NCBI GenBank assembly: GCA_900073065.1
Contig: FJOG01000015.1
Location: 1,104,018-1,168,017, forward strand
Direction: 5' to 3'
Source of the DNA: Phialocephala subalpina
Lineage: Eukaryota > Ascomycota > Leotiomycetes > Helotiales > Mollisiaceae
Length of the DNA stretch: 64,000 bases
Position numbers and translations under genes: made by a program. Below the pieces are notes generated by a model that saw only the letters and a program-made list of their open reading frames with translations, did not search any database and was not told the DNA's origin. This document shows positions 45,789 to 56,343 of the stretch, piece by piece (position 1 is the first letter of the stretch; every line of letters starts with the position of its first letter).

Positions 45789-45959
45789 GATTGCTGATGT
45801 ATAGGTGAAGTGCCGGCTCAAGTCTTTGCCTATAAGTCGCTGGGTTAGATGCTGGAAGCTCGAACGTTTGCAATTGATCTAGTCGGACGAGCCTTGCTTC
45901 TCGCAAGAAAATATGAGATAAGAGGTATTCGATGAGGAAGGACTGGTAATGAACCTAGC

Positions 45960-47590
45960 AAAGAATTGCAAGATAATGATACGAATAGATGAGAATGAGA
46001 TAATGAATATAAATTTAATATGAATAGTTTATATAGTATAAATTCATTCGAATTAATAAATAATTAATAAATAAATTCTTTTCTTTTGAATTTAAATAAC
46101 TTTTTATATTAAAAATATTAATTTTTAGCTTTTATTATTTCTATGAATAATTATTATAAAAATTAAAAGAAGTTTTTTTTTTTAAAAAAAAAATTGGATT
46201 ATATAATATTTCTTAATTAAACTTGGGGAAAATTATATATTAATTTTAAATTTTTTTTAAACTTTAATAATTTTTTATAATATTTATTAATAAAAGAATT
46301 CTAATTATGAAAATTTGTAAAAAGTTATTAATTAATTATATTTTTATTAAATATTAGAAATTTTTCAATTAAATTTTTTATATAAAAATTATTATTATTA
46401 TTAAAAGACTTTAAATATTTAGTAATTATAAATATAAATATATATTTTTATTATTATAATATAATAATAATTATTAAAAATTTAAAAATTTAAAAGAATT
46501 TAAATAAAAAAGTGAAAATTTTTGCGNNNNNNNNNNNNNNNNNNNNNNNNNNNNNNNNNNNNNNNNNNNNNNNNNNNNNNNNNNNNNNNNNNNNNNNNNN
46601 NNNNNNNNNNNNNNNNNNNNNNNNNNNNNNNNNNNNNNNNNNNNNNNNNNNNNNNNNNNNNNNNNNNNNNNNNNNNNNNNNNNNNNNNNNNNNNNNNNNN
46701 NNNNNNNNNNNNNNNNNNNNNNNNNNNNNNNNNNNNNNNNNNNNNNNNNNNNNNNNNNNNNNNNNNNNNNNNNNNNNNNNNNNNNNNNNNNNNNNNNNNN
46801 NNNNNNNNNNNNNNNNNNNNNNNNNNNNNNNNNNNNNNNNNNNNNNNNNNNNNNNNNNNNNNNNNNTATATTATATATTAATTTTAAATAATTTTATTAA
46901 TTATTCGTAAATATAATAAAATTAAAATTAATATTTTAATATAAAATAATCCAAATTTAAAAATTCAATTTATTGAAATTTTTAAAATAATTTATTTTAT
47001 AATAATTTTTTTCCAATTATTTATATTTTCAAATATATTATTATTTGGTTTTTTTAATTTTAATTTCTTTTTATTTAATTATTATTTGCTTATTATATTT
47101 AGAATAAAAATATTAAAAAATATATATTTTAAATCCAATTTAAAGAATTGAATTCCAAGGGAAAATATAATTAATCAAAATTCAAATAAAAATAATATAA
47201 ATAATAATATAAATAATAAGAAAAAAATAAAAAACCTTTAAAATAAAAAGTTATATTTTTTCAAGAATTAATAAAAAAACGCGTTTAAATTTATTTAATA
47301 ATTTATTCAAAGTAATTTTAAGTTTCAAAATTATTTTTGTAATTTCGATTCCTTTTATAATTTTTACTTCTTTTATAGTTTTTATTTCTTTTACCAAAGT
47401 ATTAAATATAAGCAAAAATAAAAATTCTATGAGAATTTTTGGGCTTAAAAGAATACTCTTATAAACTCGGGATTATTCGGGGAATAATTTTTATTAGCAC
47501 TAGAAAAAAGATATTTTTAATAAACTAATGAAAAATATATACGTTATTATTATTAAATAAACAAATAGACTATTAGTTATAGAATTAGTT
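45960..47590. repeat. A+T block with embedded N gap
   Basis: About 1.6 kb almost entirely of A and T without open frames, interrupted by the gap at 46527-46866. The gap is probably an assembly failure in low-complexity sequence. RIP-degraded transposon DNA is the likely origin. Confidence 0.75.
46527..46866. other. assembly gap (run of N)
   Basis: 340 unresolved bases inside the A+T block. Confidence 0.99.
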
Positions 47591-47599
47591 TACCCATGT

Positions 47600-48325
47600 C
47601 CTGGGACTTATGGTTGGCGTTTGTGCACGAATACTAATGACCTGCTCTTTGTCAAACATGTTTTATGTACAAAAGTCTATGGCAGACGCTTTGGAACCTG
47701 TAATCACAATTTGCTAGAGGCTTTGCCATGATGGCAAAGATTGTGGACCTTGTTTCTCTGCCTGCGAGGTAAGTTGACGTTATTCGCTTTGGACATCCAA
47801 GGTCTTTAGGTCACATCCCGACATCCAGAAATATGCTGACAAGAACAGGTTTGCCGTTCACACTCTCGATGTCCTCTATGATACCACCAGTCGTGTGCAC
47901 CATACGTTGAGAGTTGTACGTGGTCGTGCGAGCACAAGGGGAGTTGCCGCATGCCGTGTGATGCACTGTGTAGCCGCATCCCATGCAATCAGCGCTGCTC
48001 TAGAATGATCCCTTGCGGACATCTGTGCCCAGGGATCTGTGGCGAAGTATGCCCTGGAGATTATTGCCAGATGTGCTCTGATAAACAAGATACTCGAGTA
48101 GATCTCCTCGAAATGAAGACCTATAAAGAAAACGACTTGAACGAGACACCCATAGTTGTCCTTGGGTGTCGCCACTTCTTCACTGCGGAAATTCTTGATG
48201 GTCACATCAGAATGACAGAAGTATACACGGGAGACGGATATGGAGGATTTACAGGCCTTCTCGCTTGTTTGAGAATACAATTTAAAATCTCTTGTGTAAA
48301 GATATCGTGTTTCCTTAATGTGTGA
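47600..48325 (+). pseudogene. NF-X1 zinc-finger array relic (ZNFX1-type helicase tail)
   Basis: Cys/His-rich translations match NF-X1 fingers: RRFGTCNHN, then in another frame HDGKDCGPCFSACE, then after an intron (GTAAGT near 47769, ACAG at 47849) CRSHSRCPL, SCAPYVESCTWSCEHKGSCR, CDALCSRIPCNQRCSRMIPC, CGHLCPGICGEVCPGDYCQ. C-terminal residues VVLGCRHFFTAEILDGHI follow, as in fungal NF-X1/helicase fusions. Lesions are a frame change before 47730 and TGA at 47879-47881 (from CGA by C-to-T). The helicase domain is absent upstream, where the A+T block begins, so only the tail survives. Confidence 0.65.
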
Positions 48326-48435
48326 AGTCTTTCCAGAGAAAAAGGAAGTGATGTACCACAGTATTGATATCCTACTCCAGCCCTGCGAACCTCCCAAAAC
48401 CTTGAACGCAATAACAACGAAATAAACAAGGTACC

Positions 48436-48459
48436 TCTCCTCCCCTCCCCTCCCCTCCT
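48436..48459. repeat. CTCCC/TCCCC microsatellite
   Basis: A pyrimidine-only tract of CTCCTCCCC and TCCCC units, 24 bp, downstream of the small leftward gene. Confidence 0.85.
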
Positions 48460-48483
48460 TTCTTATCTACCATATCACTCCCC

Positions 48484-48858
48484 TTATTGTCCACCAGCGC
48501 TCCTCCACCACTCATCCCACTCCTCCAACCTCCTCTTCGCCTCCTCTACACTCTCCTTACAACTCCTGCTTTCCACTCCCATAACTATATCCTCGGACCT
48601 TTCACCACGAGCCAAGTACTCAGATATATTTGAGTACCCGGAAATGAGTTGTGATATGTTTTCTTGTATGAGGGTTTGTTGTTGGCGTGCTTGTGGAGCG
48701 GAGTGGTCACGTGATGGGGAGGAGGTAGTGGATTTGGGTTGGGAGTTTGATTTGGATGGTTTTCTGGGGGTTGTGTGAGAGATTGGCTGGGAAGGTGTGA
48801 CAGGTAGGAGAGGTAGAGGATTGGGATGGTACTTTGAGCTTGAGTTATGTTTTGACAT
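48484..48858 (-). CDS. hypothetical small protein
   Basis: A 124-residue open frame with an ATG, Ser/Pro/Lys-rich for the first 60 residues (a disordered region), then a helical part (LISGYSNISEYLARGERSED, SVEEAKRRLEEWDEWWRSA). No domain was recognised. Similar disordered-plus-helix small proteins are common in fungi; no function is proposed. It appears intact. The codon bias towards C in the ending half is mild. Confidence 0.5.
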   Translation of the reverse strand: MSKHNSSSKYHPNPLPLLPVTPSQPISHTTPRKPSKSNSQPKSTTSSPSRDHSAPQARQQQTLIQENISQLISGYSNISEYLARGERSEDIVMGVESRSCKESVEEAKRRLEEWDEWWRSAGGQ

Positions 48859-49126
48859 GGTAAGGATAGTAAGAGATATTTTGTTGGTGAGAGTTTATGC
48901 TTGGGGTTTGGGTGACTTCAAGATGTTGATATATATCCAGAAAGTTTTGTGTCAAAGATGGTGTAGACTTGATCGGCTTATAGAATGATAGGTATGAGAG
49001 TTTGTATTAAGTGCATTGCCTAAACTTTAGGGAGAGCAGTTTATTTATACTTGTGCTCGTCGGCATTACTTGGGACTTGGCCGTCTTGTTTTGCGCCATG
49101 ACGAAGTGGTGGTCATGTCAAGAATG
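48859..49126. other. upstream spacer
   Basis: 5' flank of the small leftward gene; no features. Confidence 0.4.
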
Positions 49127-49558
49127 GAAATGTAAAAGGCAAGCGGCAAGGTTGAAATGTAGAAATGTAAGCAAAGTGGCATAGCGGGGGAAATAGAACT
49201 GAAAATAGAAGTGTAGAAATAGGAGTAAAATAATGAAAGTGTAAAATGAGACTGGGGAAATGGAAGTGTGGAATCAGGATGCATTGGCGGTGGTGCTCAG
49301 AATGACCCGTGAGTGGACCTCGAATGTGAGAATCGGGGCAGGTAGTGAAGTGTAAGAACTCCGAGTGTGCGAAAAACTTGGTAGAAGTGGGCGGAAATTA
49401 TGCTGGATGGAAGTGTAACAAATCTGCCAGCGAATAAAACATTTGATGGAGTGCTTCAGAACGCGTGGAGGCTGGGCCAAGCTGGGGTCTCAGATACGCA
49501 ATGGGAAGTGTAAGAATTGCAGAGGGCGAAGGACGGACGTTTAACGAAGTGTAAAAAT
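49127..49558. repeat. cluster of GAAGTGTAARAA words
   Basis: The core GAAGTGTAA or close variants occur at 49127, 49154 (doubled), 49208, 49235, 49263, 49347, 49410, 49505 and 49546, nine or more in 430 bp, always in the same orientation and with irregular spacing (about 24-95 bp). A single reverse-orientation TTTTTACACTTC is at 50067. The spacing does not suit a tandem duplication. It could be protein-binding sites or a decayed minisatellite. Confidence 0.7.
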
Positions 49559-49836
49559 AGGGAATGCCTCATGAAAAATGACCCGCGTGCTCACCTGACT
49601 TCGCGATTAAATTATGAAGGACTCATGAGTTCAGCGCTCTCTAACAGGCTCATATCCTTTCTTTCTGGGAAAAAGGCGCGATTTGAGAAGAGACAAAGCC
49701 TCGACCTAAATGCGTGAGGCATTAAGATATTTCTCTGATGTAACAAAACCCAATCAATAGCAACAAGTCGAATTTTTACATTTGGTCGAGTCAGATGTCG
49801 GGCGGTTAGAAGGTTTCATCGGCCAACCAACCAAAA

Positions 49837-49987
49837 CACTCAACCACCCACACTTTACAGGGGCAGGAACACCAAAAGAATTCAAATGTTAAAAAAGTGC
49901 TCAGAATATCCTGAAACTTACGTGTATTACTATAAGTGAGTCAGAGATCACGAATATCAACTTAGTTTTCTCAGTTTATAACGTTTT
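49837..49987 (+). repeat. dispersed repeat copy upstream of the Clr5-ankyrin gene
   Basis: Shares CACTCAACC, GGAACACCAAAA and CAGAGATCACGAAT with 27871-28015, same orientation, in this case 554 bp before an ATG. See that entry. Confidence 0.6.
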
Positions 49988-50390
49988 TGTGGCGGAATCG
50001 CATTTTGGGTAGTCGAATCGTGTGGTGAACCCTTCCAGTCTAGTCCACAAGTGACTTAGCGCTTTCAGGGGGTTTTTACACTTCTGAATTCGGGAACCAC
50101 TTCCCGTCAGGTAACGACAACACTACAGCCTCGTCGACCATCGAACACGATCTCCTCCTCGCGATGGCATCTTCTTCACTCTACATCCAGCCCATAAGGC
50201 CAACTCCCGCCAGAAATCTCTTTAAGATTGCTTCTTATATCTACCACCCATACCCATTTGTGCCTCCTTGACCCAACGCGAGCAGCTTCCGGGAACGAAC
50301 TCCGTCACAACGGTTACTGCGGGGCTGCTGCTTCTCTGACTCCATTCCCGGATACCAGAAGCATCGTACTGCGCTATTAACCCTTCCGAT

Positions 50391-52921
50391 ATGTCACACA
50401 GTAGCCCTGCATCTACTCTGCCAGCATCCGACAGTTCATCTCTATACCCGGCCACTACATCCAGCTCCGCCGGTAAAGTAGCTGGGAAGGCCGGACGGCC
50501 TAACAACTGGACCCCGTCCCGGCAGCGAGAGCTAGCTAGGTTATACTTATATAGCATACTGCCACCAAAGGACATACCGAAGGCTTTGAAAGACGAAGGA
50601 TGGCAACCTGGGTTGTTCACATATCTGAGGGCAAGTGCGCTTACTGACTTTCACAGAACAGTCTCAACTATCAAGACCGCGAGAGACCTCCTTAACCACG
50701 ACCCACGATGGCTCCGACCAAAGAATAGGAAGGAGATGGACGACAGAATTCTTGCTCTATCAGTATGCAAAGCACAACGAAAGATGAGACGAGAGCATGC
50801 AGCTCCACCAGCGCTCGACATCTACCGGACCTTTGAGAATGGAAATGAATTTTTGGACAATTCGATGCATAATCTACTGTCCATGGCTGCCCAACAGCAT
50901 CTAGGGTCGATGCCGGAGAGCACACTGTGGCCCAACAATACACACGGTGATTTTAGCTCAGGATCTTCTGTATCGCCTCCTCGGGTGACTTCTTCGGGTC
51001 CGGAACCGTCTTCGGTGGAGATCTTCCCACCCATGGAGTTCGACATGAAGACTGTTTCCACTCATATAAGCACAAGCAGCTTGAGAAAACGTCTTTCGCA
51101 GTATTCGACACAATATGTCAAAGCCATCGCCCGTCTTATGAAAGCGCATTCAATTTCCGACTCGTCGGCTGCTACAACAATTGGGCCTATGTATCCAATC
51201 TCCTTCAAGACAGCAGACGAAGCTACCATAGGCACTCGCACAGTTCACTCCGCTTCGTCGTCAAACGACTCTCAAACCTTAGCCCGTCCGGTTCTGGCTA
51301 ATATTTTCTTGAATCTCGACCGTCTGATTCAACGACAAGGGTTTTGCGTTCCTGGACTCAAGAGTCATGATAGCAAAACTTGCTGGTGTTATGTTGCTGA
51401 TGATGCCGAGTGTCACATGGAAAGAATTTGGGTCTCCCGAGAAGCGTTGCTCAAGTCCTTCAGCCCAGATTATTATTTCCCGGAGTGGACCTCGTTTGTT
51501 GATCAGTTCGGCAACAATTTGCTGCACATGCTTGCTACTCGCGATGCGGATATCAACGCCATCGTCCTTGCGCTTGAGCAGAGTCCTACGACTCGCGCTA
51601 ACGCCAATGCAAAAACGCTGCTGGTCAGACTTTTCTTCACGCTTTTCCCAGTCGTTTCCTTCGTTCCTTGCAAAAGGATAACTGGAACGGTCTCATGCGA
51701 GTCTTGCAGCAACTCAACAAGTTTGGGATCAAATACCTGGAATGCGACGTTTTTGGGCGAAATTTTTTCCATTTACTGACCTCCCGTGGAATACTTCTTG
51801 GCCAAGAGGAGCTGCAGGTTCTAAAGTTCCTTCGTATTCATTTGCCCGCATCAAGAGACGCGTTTGGCTGCGTTCCGTGGATGGAGCAGAAGATACCCGT
51901 ATTCTCTAATGAGAAATACAGTTCACAAGTCATCCATCAGCCTACATTACCTCTCCTACCAGAAAATGCCATCTTCCAAGATGCCGCTTCTGAGAATAAC
52001 GCCGTCGAAAATGTCAGCCACGATGCCACACGCCAAGAAGCCATGGGTGCTCAGCCTGAACATGTCGATTCTACCAATCGAGACGCACCTTTTCCCTCAC
52101 TTTATGTCGACAGTCACCCAATTTCTACGCGGCGGCCATTGGTGGAGAGAAGCAACCGGGCATCAAGCCTCATAAGGTCTGATTCTCCGCCCCCTGAAGA
52201 AGAGGCCTTCATATTTAAGCACGCCCGCCTCATTGAGATAGCTCGCGTTGCGTTTGACGCACCTGCCGTCGAGGACATTGAAGGGCGAAATGGACTCCAG
52301 TGCTTGGCAGAGGCATCTCTTTCGCTCAGTATTGATTCGGGCAATATTGCCTCCGGAAGCTCTCACAAACGCAAGCGTGGTCAATCGAGTTCAGATACTT
52401 CGTCGATGCGGCTAAAACTTCGTTACGAACTTGTCAAAAATGTCGTCGCCGCTGGTGTCGATCTCAACAATTACGACAAGCAAGGAAACACGGTTCTTAT
52501 GGCTTTTGTGACCTTCATGCATGATGGCGAAGACGATAAGATTCTTTCGAAGCTGCTTCATCATCTTATCCGCAGTGGTGCCAACTTGCACTGGCGTAAT
52601 CGGCAGGGCGAGACAGCACTTCACATTGCAGTGCGACTAGGTCGGAAGGTCGCAACACAAGTTTTGCTAGAGAGTGGCGCAAATGTGCATGCTAGGACAC
52701 TTGAGGGCAAAGGTGTTTTAGCTATAGGAGAGATGAATTATTTTGCAGCTAAAGATGATCAACCTCTGTATGCATCAATTCACGCTTGCATGACTCTTGC
52801 TGTTAAACGCAGAGCGAAGGCTGCACCGACATTGGTTGACGAGTGGAGAGGCGAAGGAGTTGTGGATAAGTATGCTATCGAATCTTGGCAAAGCTCCGTC
52901 GTCTCAGGCTTGATGGCATGA
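50391..52921 (+). pseudogene. Clr5-domain ankyrin-repeat protein, one frameshift
   Basis: From ATG 50391 the product starts with a Ser-rich leader, then a Clr5-type domain (NNWTPSRQRELARLYLYSIL..IPKALKDEGW) at about residues 38-70. A long linker with conserved stretches (LANIFLNLDRLIQRQGFCVP) follows. Ankyrin-like units come next (FGNNLLHMLATRDADINAI), and the frame is lost at the A5 run at 51611-51615. The next ankyrin unit (GQTFLHAFPSRFL) follows directly in the +1-shifted frame, which stays open to 52921 with two more units (DKQGNTVLMAFVTF; RQGETALHIAVRLGRKVATQ). A single missing A explains everything. The restored product would have about 840 residues. A sequencing error in the homopolymer is a real alternative; otherwise it is a recent null allele. 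Such proteins are fungus-specific and of unknown role. Confidence 0.7.
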
Positions 52922-53059
52922 AAAGATTGGGAGGTACAGAGTTGTAGGTTTTGCCACGAGAGACGCACGCTACCTTTGGTTGCGTTGCGAGACCTCCATT
53001 TCGACGCGCATGTTGCTCCGCAGGCCTCATAGAGGCGCCCCTGCGGGGGGCTACAAATT
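52922..53059. other. spacer after the ankyrin gene
   Basis: Short GC-richer stretch leading into the A+T block. Confidence 0.5.
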
Positions 53060-53860
53060 CTTCGACTTTATTAGTTAGTTAGTTTATATTCCAAGTTTCA
53101 AGTCAAAAACTCTTAATTTGAGGTTATTAAAGAGTATAGAAGTAATAAGTTTTGAGAAGAGTAACTCGCGATAAAATAAGGTTCTTCCGGTGCGATAATT
53201 AACTCCAAAGCCTTAAAAGCCTTATTAATCACAATAACTCCAAGGGGATACCTTTTAAAACCCCTGGTTTATATTTACTCCTAATTAATTCAAATAATTA
53301 TAAAAGAATTATTTATTAGAGGGAAACCCTTTAGAACTTATTTTAAAAATTATAAAATTATAAAATTATAAAATAAATAAATTTTTATATTCTAATACTT
53401 AATAATTTTAATATTTCAAATAGAAATATATTTAAAAGGTTTTATAATCGCAATTTATAAGACGTAATTACTTATTAATTAATAATATAATAATAAATTA
53501 ATAAATAAATTTACTTGAAATTTAAAATATAAGGAAAAAAGTTTTTAATATTCCTTGGCGATTATTCTCCCTAATATTACGTGCCGCGATATTTTTTAAT
53601 GGACTAATCAAAGAATCGTATTTGATATCTTTATCGAAGTTTGGGAAAATCGATCATTTTATCTTTAGCCCCACTTTTCACGTGACCCCCTAGGAAAAAG
53701 TTTGTATTAGTTCTTATAGCGGACAGCCAATTATTTAAATCAATCGGATAGTTCTCAACAAATACAAGTCTGGTATTATTCTAAGAATCTCGGGCGAAAA
53801 TTTGCGAGGGTTTATATGGTTCTTTTATTTTACTAGTTCAGGCAAGCGATTTGACCCAGA
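53060..53860 (+). repeat. A+T block; copy A of a dispersed repeat
   Basis: Its segment 53113-53522 aligns in the same orientation with 63581-64000. Both hold the order TTAATTTGAG/A-GGTTATTAAAG, then GTAATAAG, ATTAATTCAAAT, CCCTTT, AATTACTTATTAATTAATAA and TTACTTGAAA. This copy keeps more C and G (for example CTCGCGATAAAATAAGG where the other has TTGCAATAAAATAAA). The difference is directional C-to-T and G-to-A, as expected of RIP. Confidence 0.8.
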
Positions 53861-54156
53861 GTTGCCGCCAAAGCAATGCTATAACATGCTCTGGGATGCC
53901 GTGACAGGAGCGGTACTACTCGGACTCGGCTAAGTCGGTCGCCTTCTTGCCGGACTCCAGTAATTTTGCATCACCTAATTGGTAACGGAAGGGGGTCGAA
54001 TCTTCTCTGGCTTGCTCCTGTTTATCGAGTGATTTGCATCCTGTTTCTCGAGTGATTTATAAGAGTGTATAGAACAAAACTATTGTATTCAAACACTGGA
54101 CGGGTATCAGGGCAAACTCGGAATCCGGGATCTGAATATGGTCTCGAGACAAACCC
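53861..54156. other. spacer, no gene seen
   Basis: Normal-composition DNA between the A+T block and the membrane-protein gene. Confidence 0.4.
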
Positions 54157-55819
54157 TCAATCCTTACGCTCGTCCTCAAAAGAATGGCTAGGAGAGACTT
54201 GTTGTTCCGAGCACACTGTAAACGATTTTGTCTCCATGATAGCCGTCTCGCTCTGGTTATCCACGTCCCTTTTTGACGTGACCACCGCGGTGGACTCGAT
54301 TTCTGCCTTATTGTGCCCTTCCGGGACGAGCTGCAGCTCCAAGTGTTCTGGAAACTGCTCGTAATGTTTTCGTTTCCGTGACCAGCTGTAGGTACTGTCG
54401 GAACGTTGATAACCCCCGGATGGTTCGTTGGATTTGGAGACGGCGGAGTCGTCAAAGATGCGTGGGAATATGTGTCTCAGGAAACGACGCATCGTGGGCA
54501 TCGAACCGCAGATGACGAACAGGTTGCCTTCGACGAAGCTGTGCCGGAGTTAGGACTGGGATGCAATTGAGCCGGTCTTGGCATTGCGGAAGGTACTTAC
54601 GTCCATACGTCTGCCGGAGCTGCATCCCAAGAAATGTCAGTGCTCCTGAGGGTTGCTGGCAGATAGACGAGTCGGACAATCGAGGTCGCAATAGTCCTGC
54701 GCAATGGTTAATCAATATCTGAGACATGCGCCGGACGAGTTAGATGGGCGGGCGACTTACAATGAGCCGATGCCGAAGATGGTGATAGCAGCAATCTTCA
54801 GCGATGTGCCCATCTTGAGCTTGAGGATCATAGGGGTGGGCAGCAAGAAGAGCATTACATCGGTGACGATGTTGGACACAGCCGTAGCCATGTACAAGAT
54901 ACCAGCGTCCAAGCAGTATCCTGTTTGGATCTTGAAGTCAAAAGCTCGGCGGACTGGGTGGCAGTGAAAGAACATGAGGAGGGTTATGACGGAGGTGTAG
55001 AGAACAACGATAACGATGCTGAACCAGGCGGCGACGCGGAACCATTTCTGCGGTGACAGCCGGAGGTAGACCACGAGCAGCGACAGTTTCGTGAAGCCGT
55101 TGCACATCTGGTAGATGGGGGCAGTAACGTATGTGACCTGTGCAACGTCGTCAGTCCAATTCACAGTCTATGGGACGACGGTTAGGTATTGTGCACGACT
55201 TACCACCGAGTACTTCTCGAATCTTGTGAGTGGCATTTCCCACACATGGGCACACATGCCGCCCTCGACGATGGAGTCTGCAACGGCATCGTCAGCAACG
55301 CCATCCAGATGCAATGAGAGAGGATGTTCTTACGGGTAAGCATTGCCTGGGTTACCAATGACATGGCCTATTGCTGTCAGTCGTCTTTGTCAAGGGGAGT
55401 CGCGGTGTCACATGAGAACCAACGTACCCATCCCACGAACATAAATACTGGAGAAGTCAGCAGGAGAACTCCTACCGGCGCCTTGGATACTCACAATCAT
55501 CGAGCTGCAAACCCCCGAAGAGAAACAGCTTGGTGTAGAAGCGCTGGCACAGGGCCAGAAAGGCCAGAGGAGCTCCAATGCCGAACACCAGGAAGTGGGC
55601 CAGCCGTTTGTTCTGTTCTGGATGGTCGAAATCCGGCACGACGCCTGCTGGTGGCAGCACCAGCACCGTGACGCCGTCGACGACAGGATAGTCCAACATC
55701 TCATCGACGAGGCCTCGTACCGTGAGTCGGTGAGAGAGGTGAGAGAACAGGGAGCGTACGGGAGTGGGCACTGGGTGGGTATTCGCCGGCTGGGCAATGC
55801 TGGGGAGAGGGGGGTACAT
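54157..55819 (-). CDS. SAT4/PTH11-type seven-helix membrane protein
   Basis: The 445-residue product is built of seven exons: 55819-55495, 55447-55428, 55367-55334, 55277-55204, 55167-54761, 54696-54601 and 54538-54157. All phases close; the introns are 36-64 nt. Landmarks of the fungal rhodopsin-like integral membrane family are present: the N-terminal helix with the LDD motif after it, [11 protein letters not shown], then [32 protein letters not shown], the [17 protein letters not shown] helix, and [21 protein letters not shown] hydrophilic tail of about 100 residues ends in a [15 protein letters not shown] acidic patch. Such proteins include Pth11-like receptors involved in host sensing, but most have unknown ligands. 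It lies head to head with the FAD oxidase gene. GC content is higher than that of its neighbours. Confidence 0.88.
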
Positions 55820-56343
55820 ATACTGCAAGGCCCAGCATCAATCACCAAACTCTCGGATATTGATATCTAAGATTAGGCCCCCTGCGTTTTCGAACAATCA
55901 ATTTTTCAGCTTCCAATCTCGCTGCAGCCTGCACGGTTTTGGCTCCTCCGGGGAGCCGGCTGCTGGGTGCAGTACTCCGGAGTAAGGAGTTTTTCCCGCT
56001 GGCGACGGGACGGGACGGCTTTACTTCTTCTCTGGGCGCCTTCTCCCGCCCTTCCACCCTTGACCGCCTTCTCCTCAACGCCACCACGATACTCGACCGG
56101 GATCCTCGTCCTGATCCTGTGCTCTTCTCAATATTGCAGCGCAGCGGGAGGCCGGGGAAGAGGGGCATTCTGCCTGCAGTGTGCCGCACTCCCACCGCTC
56201 TGGATCAGGGCAGAAGCATAAAGTGAGCGCCCAGACGACGGCCATTGCTGACCTACGAGTGAGTTTGTTTTTCTGTTCTCCTTCTCGTCGTATACACCGT
56301 CGAGCTTGTGTTTCACTGTGTCTCACTCCCTCCCTCTATCGCC
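55820..56343. promoter_or_regulatory. shared divergent promoter of membrane protein and FAD oxidase
   Basis: 524 bp between the two start codons, GC-rich and free of other genes. It holds a perfect 12-bp palindrome TACTCCGGAGTA (55973-55984) and an inverted pair GGCTCC..GGAGCC (55941-55946, 55952-55957). The TCCGGA core resembles sites of Zn2Cys6 regulators. That these control both genes is inference. Confidence 0.5.
55973..55984. promoter_or_regulatory. perfect palindrome TACTCCGGAGTA
   Basis: Two half sites meeting at CCGG in the middle of the divergent promoter; a candidate Zn2Cys6 dimer site. Confidence 0.4.

Noticed and set aside
51625..51652. A 28-nt GT..AG stretch that would restore the ankyrin frame
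   Set aside because: Too short for a spliceosomal intron, and it would delete conserved ankyrin residues.
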